A DNA stretch of 8,746 nucleotides from Thermoplasmata archaeon (lineage in GTDB: Archaea > Thermoplasmatota > Thermoplasmata > Thermoplasmatales > Thermoplasmataceae). The stretch is from NCBI GenBank assembly GCA_021845155.1, contig JAKBSB010000046.1, positions 1 to 8,746 on the forward strand. The letters are read 5' to 3'. A program made the translations under genes and the position numbers. This document shows positions 6,344 to 8,746 of this stretch, in pieces (position 1 is the stretch's first letter; the number at the start of each line of letters is the position of its first letter). The notes below the pieces were generated by a model, which did no database searches, was not told the origin of the DNA, and saw nothing but the letters and a program-made list of their open reading frames with translations.

Positions 6344-6973
6344 TCAAATATCTTTCCAATAATCTAACCATTGCTTATATTGATTATGTTCAATTTTTTC
6401 TATATTCCATTGAATTTCTATTTTCCTAGTGCTTGTGTGATTTGATAACTCCAGCATAGCATCCTTTGAAAATTCGACTCCTCTGGGATTTGTTCCCGCT
6501 TTTGGAAGCAAAATATAGCTTTCTCTGCCGATTCTCTGGAATACATCATTTTGCGCCTCCAGGGGTATGTAGTAGAGCGCACCTAAGCCTCCCCAGTTTA
6601 TTTGGACGATTATCAAATCGCACCTAGGTCGGTATTCCCTTTGAAACAGTATGCTTTTTTGGGCATCAACTGTCCAGATCACTTTTATTCCACTCAAATT
6701 TCTGTTTGTTATAGTTTTTATTGAAATGGGCTCTCTGCAAACAATTACATCAGTCTCAGATTCGGTAATTGGGATCCCAGTCTCCACATTCTTTTCGCCG
6801 TATTTATAAATCAAGAGTGCTACGATTATTCGCTCCCTTAATGAACCAACTTCCATTCCTACCTTACCGCTTCTTGATGACTCTAGCTCAGCAATTTTGA
6901 AAAGATGTGGTAGTCCCCTTCTGACTTTATAGACAATGTTAGGATCCTCAAAAATTTCAGACAAAACACCCAT
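6344..6973 (-). CDS. ThaI-type restriction endonuclease (predicted CG^CG)
   Basis: Type II restriction endonuclease of the PD-(D/E)XK superfamily, expected to cut unmodified CGCG with blunt ends. Published work on Thermoplasma acidophilum ThaI identifies Glu54, Asp82 and Lys93 as the active site and Met47 as the residue intercalating into CG steps. This 209-residue protein has Met40, Glu47 (GMEVGSLRER), Asp75 (SETDVIV) and Lys86 (ISIKT), each shifted by exactly seven positions, so all four spacings are conserved. As in ThaI, the classical PD and (D/E)XK strings are not what form the site: Ser84 occupies the usual acidic position before Lys86. The ATG at 6973 lies about 29 bases from a TATA box, predicting a leaderless mRNA. 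It is first in a two-gene cassette with the methyltransferase immediately after. No controller gene is seen. The CGCG specificity is inferred from the homology. Confidence 0.9.
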   Translation of the reverse strand: MGVLSEIFEDPNIVYKVRRGLPHLFKIAELESSRSGKVGMEVGSLRERIIVALLIYKYGEKNVETGIPITESETDVIVCREPISIKTITNRNLSGIKVIWTVDAQKSILFQREYRPRCDLIIVQINWGGLGALYYIPLEAQNDVFQRIGRESYILLPKAGTNPRGVEFSKDAMLELSNHTSTRKIEIQWNIEKIEHNQYKQWLDYWKDI

Positions 6974-6996
6974 GAATGTTCTTCAAGGACAGTTGC

Positions 6997-7006
6997 ATTA
7001 TAAATT
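6997..7006 (-). promoter_or_regulatory. TATA box of the R-M operon
   Basis: The minus strand reads AATTTATAAT between the transposon end and the nuclease gene. Its centre is about 29 bases upstream of the ATG at 6973, so the transcript should start within a few bases of the start codon (leaderless). No SD site precedes this ATG. The cassette thus carries its own promoter, independent of flanking genes. Confidence 0.65.
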
Positions 7007-7067
7007 TTAGCTTTTAAGGCATGAAAAATTCATAATAATCAAAAGTACATCTGAATATTTGATTACT

Positions 7068-7300
7068 GACATACTCTCCTCAGCTAAAGGGAGGTTCTCA
7101 CTTTTGCTTCGCTTTCGCCTTCGTTCCTCACGGTCTGGACGGTTTTGCGAGAACCCATTACCGAGTTCTAAGGTCGCTGCCGATTTCAACGGTGCCTCTT
7201 TGTGGGTATCAGTGCCATGTCTGGCCGGAGCACAGGGACGTTCCCAACCTCTTACAGAGGATTTCATAGAAGCAATCGCCATCATGCCATTTTTCAGGAC
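7068..7300 (-). mobile_element. IS605/IS1341-type element, right end with truncated tnpB tail
   Basis: The minus strand from about 7300 reads VLKNGMMAIASM followed by a basic tail (SVRGWERPCAPARHGTDT ... RPDREERRRKRSKSEN), stopping at 7007. This resembles the C-terminus of TnpB after its RuvC-like core, where an Asn-rich segment leads into a Leu-Lys-x-Gly step. The tail ends in CCTC-CCTTTAGCT-GAGG (hairpin, plus coordinates 7078-7081 with 7091-7094) and TATGTCA, the same layout as the copy at 4862-4945. A second 7-bp inverted repeat, GGTTCTC/GAGAACC (7093-7099 with 7149-7155), could form a longer helix of the omega RNA. Everything upstream of VLKNG is missing: a stop codon and IS sequence begin near 7300. 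A stretch with a six-base rhythm (7104-7124) encodes the Arg/Lys-rich part. Transposition genes are absent, so any activity would need a TnpB or TnpA elsewhere. Confidence 0.62.
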
Positions 7301-8746
7301 TTATCCAATGGATTTACTTCTGTTTTCCCATCTCATGAAACAATATAATCGTTTCGCAATTCATCTCCTCTCTAAAGATCGGAGCTTTCTTGCTCAGATG
7401 ATCGTAAAAAGTATCTATGTTTACCGTGTGACAAACCACAGGGTTAAGGGAACCAAAGATGTGAAACAGGATCCTGTGTATCTTGGGAAGGAGATCACTG
7501 TTGACGGAAAGACAGTGATCCAGGAACCTAAGAGGAGAATGAAGGTAAGGAGGATCGTGGAATCTGCACCATACATAATGTACCGTTATGCAGAGAATTT
7601 TGGAATAATTGACGATTTCATACCTGCCGTTAAGGGACTCACGGACATGAGGGAGGCGGCAAGAAGGATAGTGGAACTCTCCGCAATGGACATGTTCGGA
7701 TCAACAGGATCCATGGAACTGCATACCGGTATAAGGGACGGTACTGTGAAGGAGAACCGTGATCTGGTCGATTTCATCGGTTCTGAAAATCCACATGTTG
7801 CTTCAGTACTGCAGAGATCCATATCAAAACGTATTGTGAAGGAATTCGGTTCCTCAGGTATTGTCTATGATCTCAGTGCCATAAGGTACTATGGAAAGGA
7901 TAACGATCTTGCCAGATTCGGGCATTACTACCATAGCAATGGAGAAAACAGGGAGATAAACTTCGTCATGGCCGTAACGAGGGATTCAGGCATACCTGTG
8001 CATCACAGAATCATGCCAGGCAACATAGTATCTGTTTCAACCATCGGCAATCTGGTCAAGGAGCTGAAAGATTTCGGCATTCTTTCAGTGATGATTGTCA
8101 TGGACAGGGGATTCTATTCTGAATCCAACCTGAAGGAACTTGCTGATCACAGCATAATCGGATCCATTCCGGGAACACTCTCCCTTTATACGGATCTGGT
8201 GAGAAGATCATCAGGCATAGAGAACTCAAGGAACTATATGCAGTATGGTGATGAGACCATATTCCATAAATCGTTCAGGATTGAAGACAGGCGTTATATT
8301 GTGTATTACAGTGCAAAGAGGAAAGCCGGGAAGATAGAATCGTTCTTCTCAAGACTGTCTGAAACGGAGAACAGCCTCAGGAACATGATGACTGTGAAGT
8401 TCAGCAGCAGGAACGACATGATAAGATCCGTGACAGAATCCGTGAAGGGCATGGGAAGATACATATCACTTGAATTCTCGGATTCAGCATTCACCTATTC
8501 ACTGAAGCACAGGACAATACAGTCCCATACATCACGTATGGGATTCTCTGTACTCTTCACAAACACCATGATCAGTGAGGAGGATATTCTCAGAATATAC
8601 AGGGGAAAGGATGTGGTTGAGAAGGCATTCATGCGTTCCAAATCTGTCATGGAACCTCTGTATGCGCATACAGAGAGAGGAACACGTGCAAGAGTCTTTC
8701 TCTCCATTCTCGGCTATGCAATCATAGCCATGATTGCCAGCAGGTG
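7301..8746 (+). mobile_element. IS4/IS1634-family insertion sequence, left part (cut by the window edge)
   Basis: The tnpB remnant similarity ends near 7300 and a complete transposase frame begins shortly after, so the left boundary lies at about 7295-7334. The other end, with its terminal inverted repeat and target duplication, is beyond the window, so the exact terminus cannot be fixed. No internal passenger gene is visible. Confidence 0.6.
7335..8746 (+). CDS. IS4/IS1634-family DDE transposase, 3' end outside the window
   Basis: Cuts and rejoins the ends of its insertion sequence. The frame is open from ATG 7335 for 470 codons to the window edge without a stop. The catalytic triad of the IS4 superfamily is visible: Asp179 in VYDLSAIRYYGK, Asp257 in VMDRGFYSES and Glu429 in YRGKDVVEKAF. 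The YREK-like signature is Y422-(2)-K425-(3)-E429-(6)-K436, with Arg replaced by Lys. The N-terminal part (about 1-117) contains VYRVTNHRVKG and a VYLGKE segment common in this group. Alternative starts are ATG 7308, in frame, and ATG 7398, which would begin MIVKSIYVYRV and looks most like the family N-terminus. The last visible residues (ILGYAIIAMIASR) are the usual hydrophobic C-terminal helix, so only a short part is missing. No frameshift is seen; the gene may be functional. It is more G+C-rich and codon-regular than the decayed copy at 3925-4420, indicating a recent insertion. Confidence 0.9.
   Translation, partial: MKQYNRFAIHLLSKDRSFLAQMIVKSIYVYRVTNHRVKGTKDVKQDPVYLGKEITVDGKTVIQEPKRRMKVRRIVESAPYIMYRYAENFGIIDDFIPAVKGLTDMREAARRIVELSAMDMFGSTGSMELHTGIRDGTVKENRDLVDFIGSENPHVASVLQRSISKRIVKEFGSSGIVYDLSAIRYYGKDNDLARFGHYYHSNGENREINFVMAVTRDSGIPVHHRIMPGNIVSVSTIGNLVKELKDFGILSVMIVMDRGFYSESNLKELADHSIIGSIPGTLSLYTDLVRRSSGIENSRNYMQYGDETIFHKSFRIEDRRYIVYYSAKRKAGKIESFFSRLSETENSLRNMMTVKFSSRNDMIRSVTESVKGMGRYISLEFSDSAFTYSLKHRTIQSHTSRMGFSVLFTNTMISEEDILRIYRGKDVVEKAFMRSKSVMEPLYAHTERGTRARVFLSILGYAIIAMIASR

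Noticed and set aside
7586..8707. Several minus-strand ORFs of 62-78 codons
   Set aside because: They are shadows of the plus-strand transposase, whose DDE residues and unbroken frame leave no doubt about the coding strand.

Overview
The window looks like accessory DNA of a thermoacidophilic archaeon of the Thermoplasmatales (Thermoplasma, Ferroplasma, Picrophilus or Cuniculiplasma relatives). The reasons are a LacS-type GH1 beta-glycosidase, a restriction enzyme matching Thermoplasma acidophilum ThaI at every known key residue, archaeal TATA boxes placed for leaderless transcripts, strong Shine-Dalgarno sites only inside an operon, an archaeal-type tyrosine recombinase and IS4/IS1634- and IS605-type transposon debris. 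The genus is inferred; no rRNA or tRNA gene is visible.

Layout. (1) 1-467: contig edge. It starts with nine bases identical to the end of a common Illumina adapter and a short 8-bp tandem repeat, followed by AT-rich DNA with only one doubtful 67-codon ORF. (2) 468-3791, minus strand: a three-gene operon transcribed right to left, with a GH1 beta-glycosidase, then a DppF/OppF-like ATPase, then a DppD/OppD-like ATPase. It probably imports beta-linked oligosaccharides (cellobiose-like) through a peptide-type ABC transporter and hydrolyses them in the cytoplasm, but no permease or binding-protein gene is in the window. (3) 3925-5359: a graveyard of mobile DNA, containing a frameshifted IS1634-type transposase remnant, an anonymous stretch, the 3' end of an IS605/IS1341-type element and the C-terminal part of a tyrosine recombinase. 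(4) 5420-6973, minus strand: a compact type II restriction-modification cassette, nuclease first and methyltransferase second, joined stop-to-start, with its own TATA box and an oligo-T terminator. (5) 6974-8746: a second IS605/IS1341-type right end with the tail of tnpB, cut by an IS4/IS1634-family insertion sequence whose transposase is open to the window edge.

How it fits together. The R-M cassette sits between transposon ends and an integrase remnant, as expected for a horizontally moved defence gene pair. The nuclease has Met40, Glu47, Asp75 and Lys86 at exactly the spacing of the intercalating Met47 and catalytic Glu54, Asp82 and Lys93 of ThaI, so CGCG is the predicted target. By hand I found only one CGCG in the whole window, which fits avoidance of that site. 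I see no clearly new biological system; the best leads are the ThaI-type cassette with CGCG scarcity, two possible orphan omega-RNA-bearing transposon ends, and the sugar operon with its missing membrane subunits.
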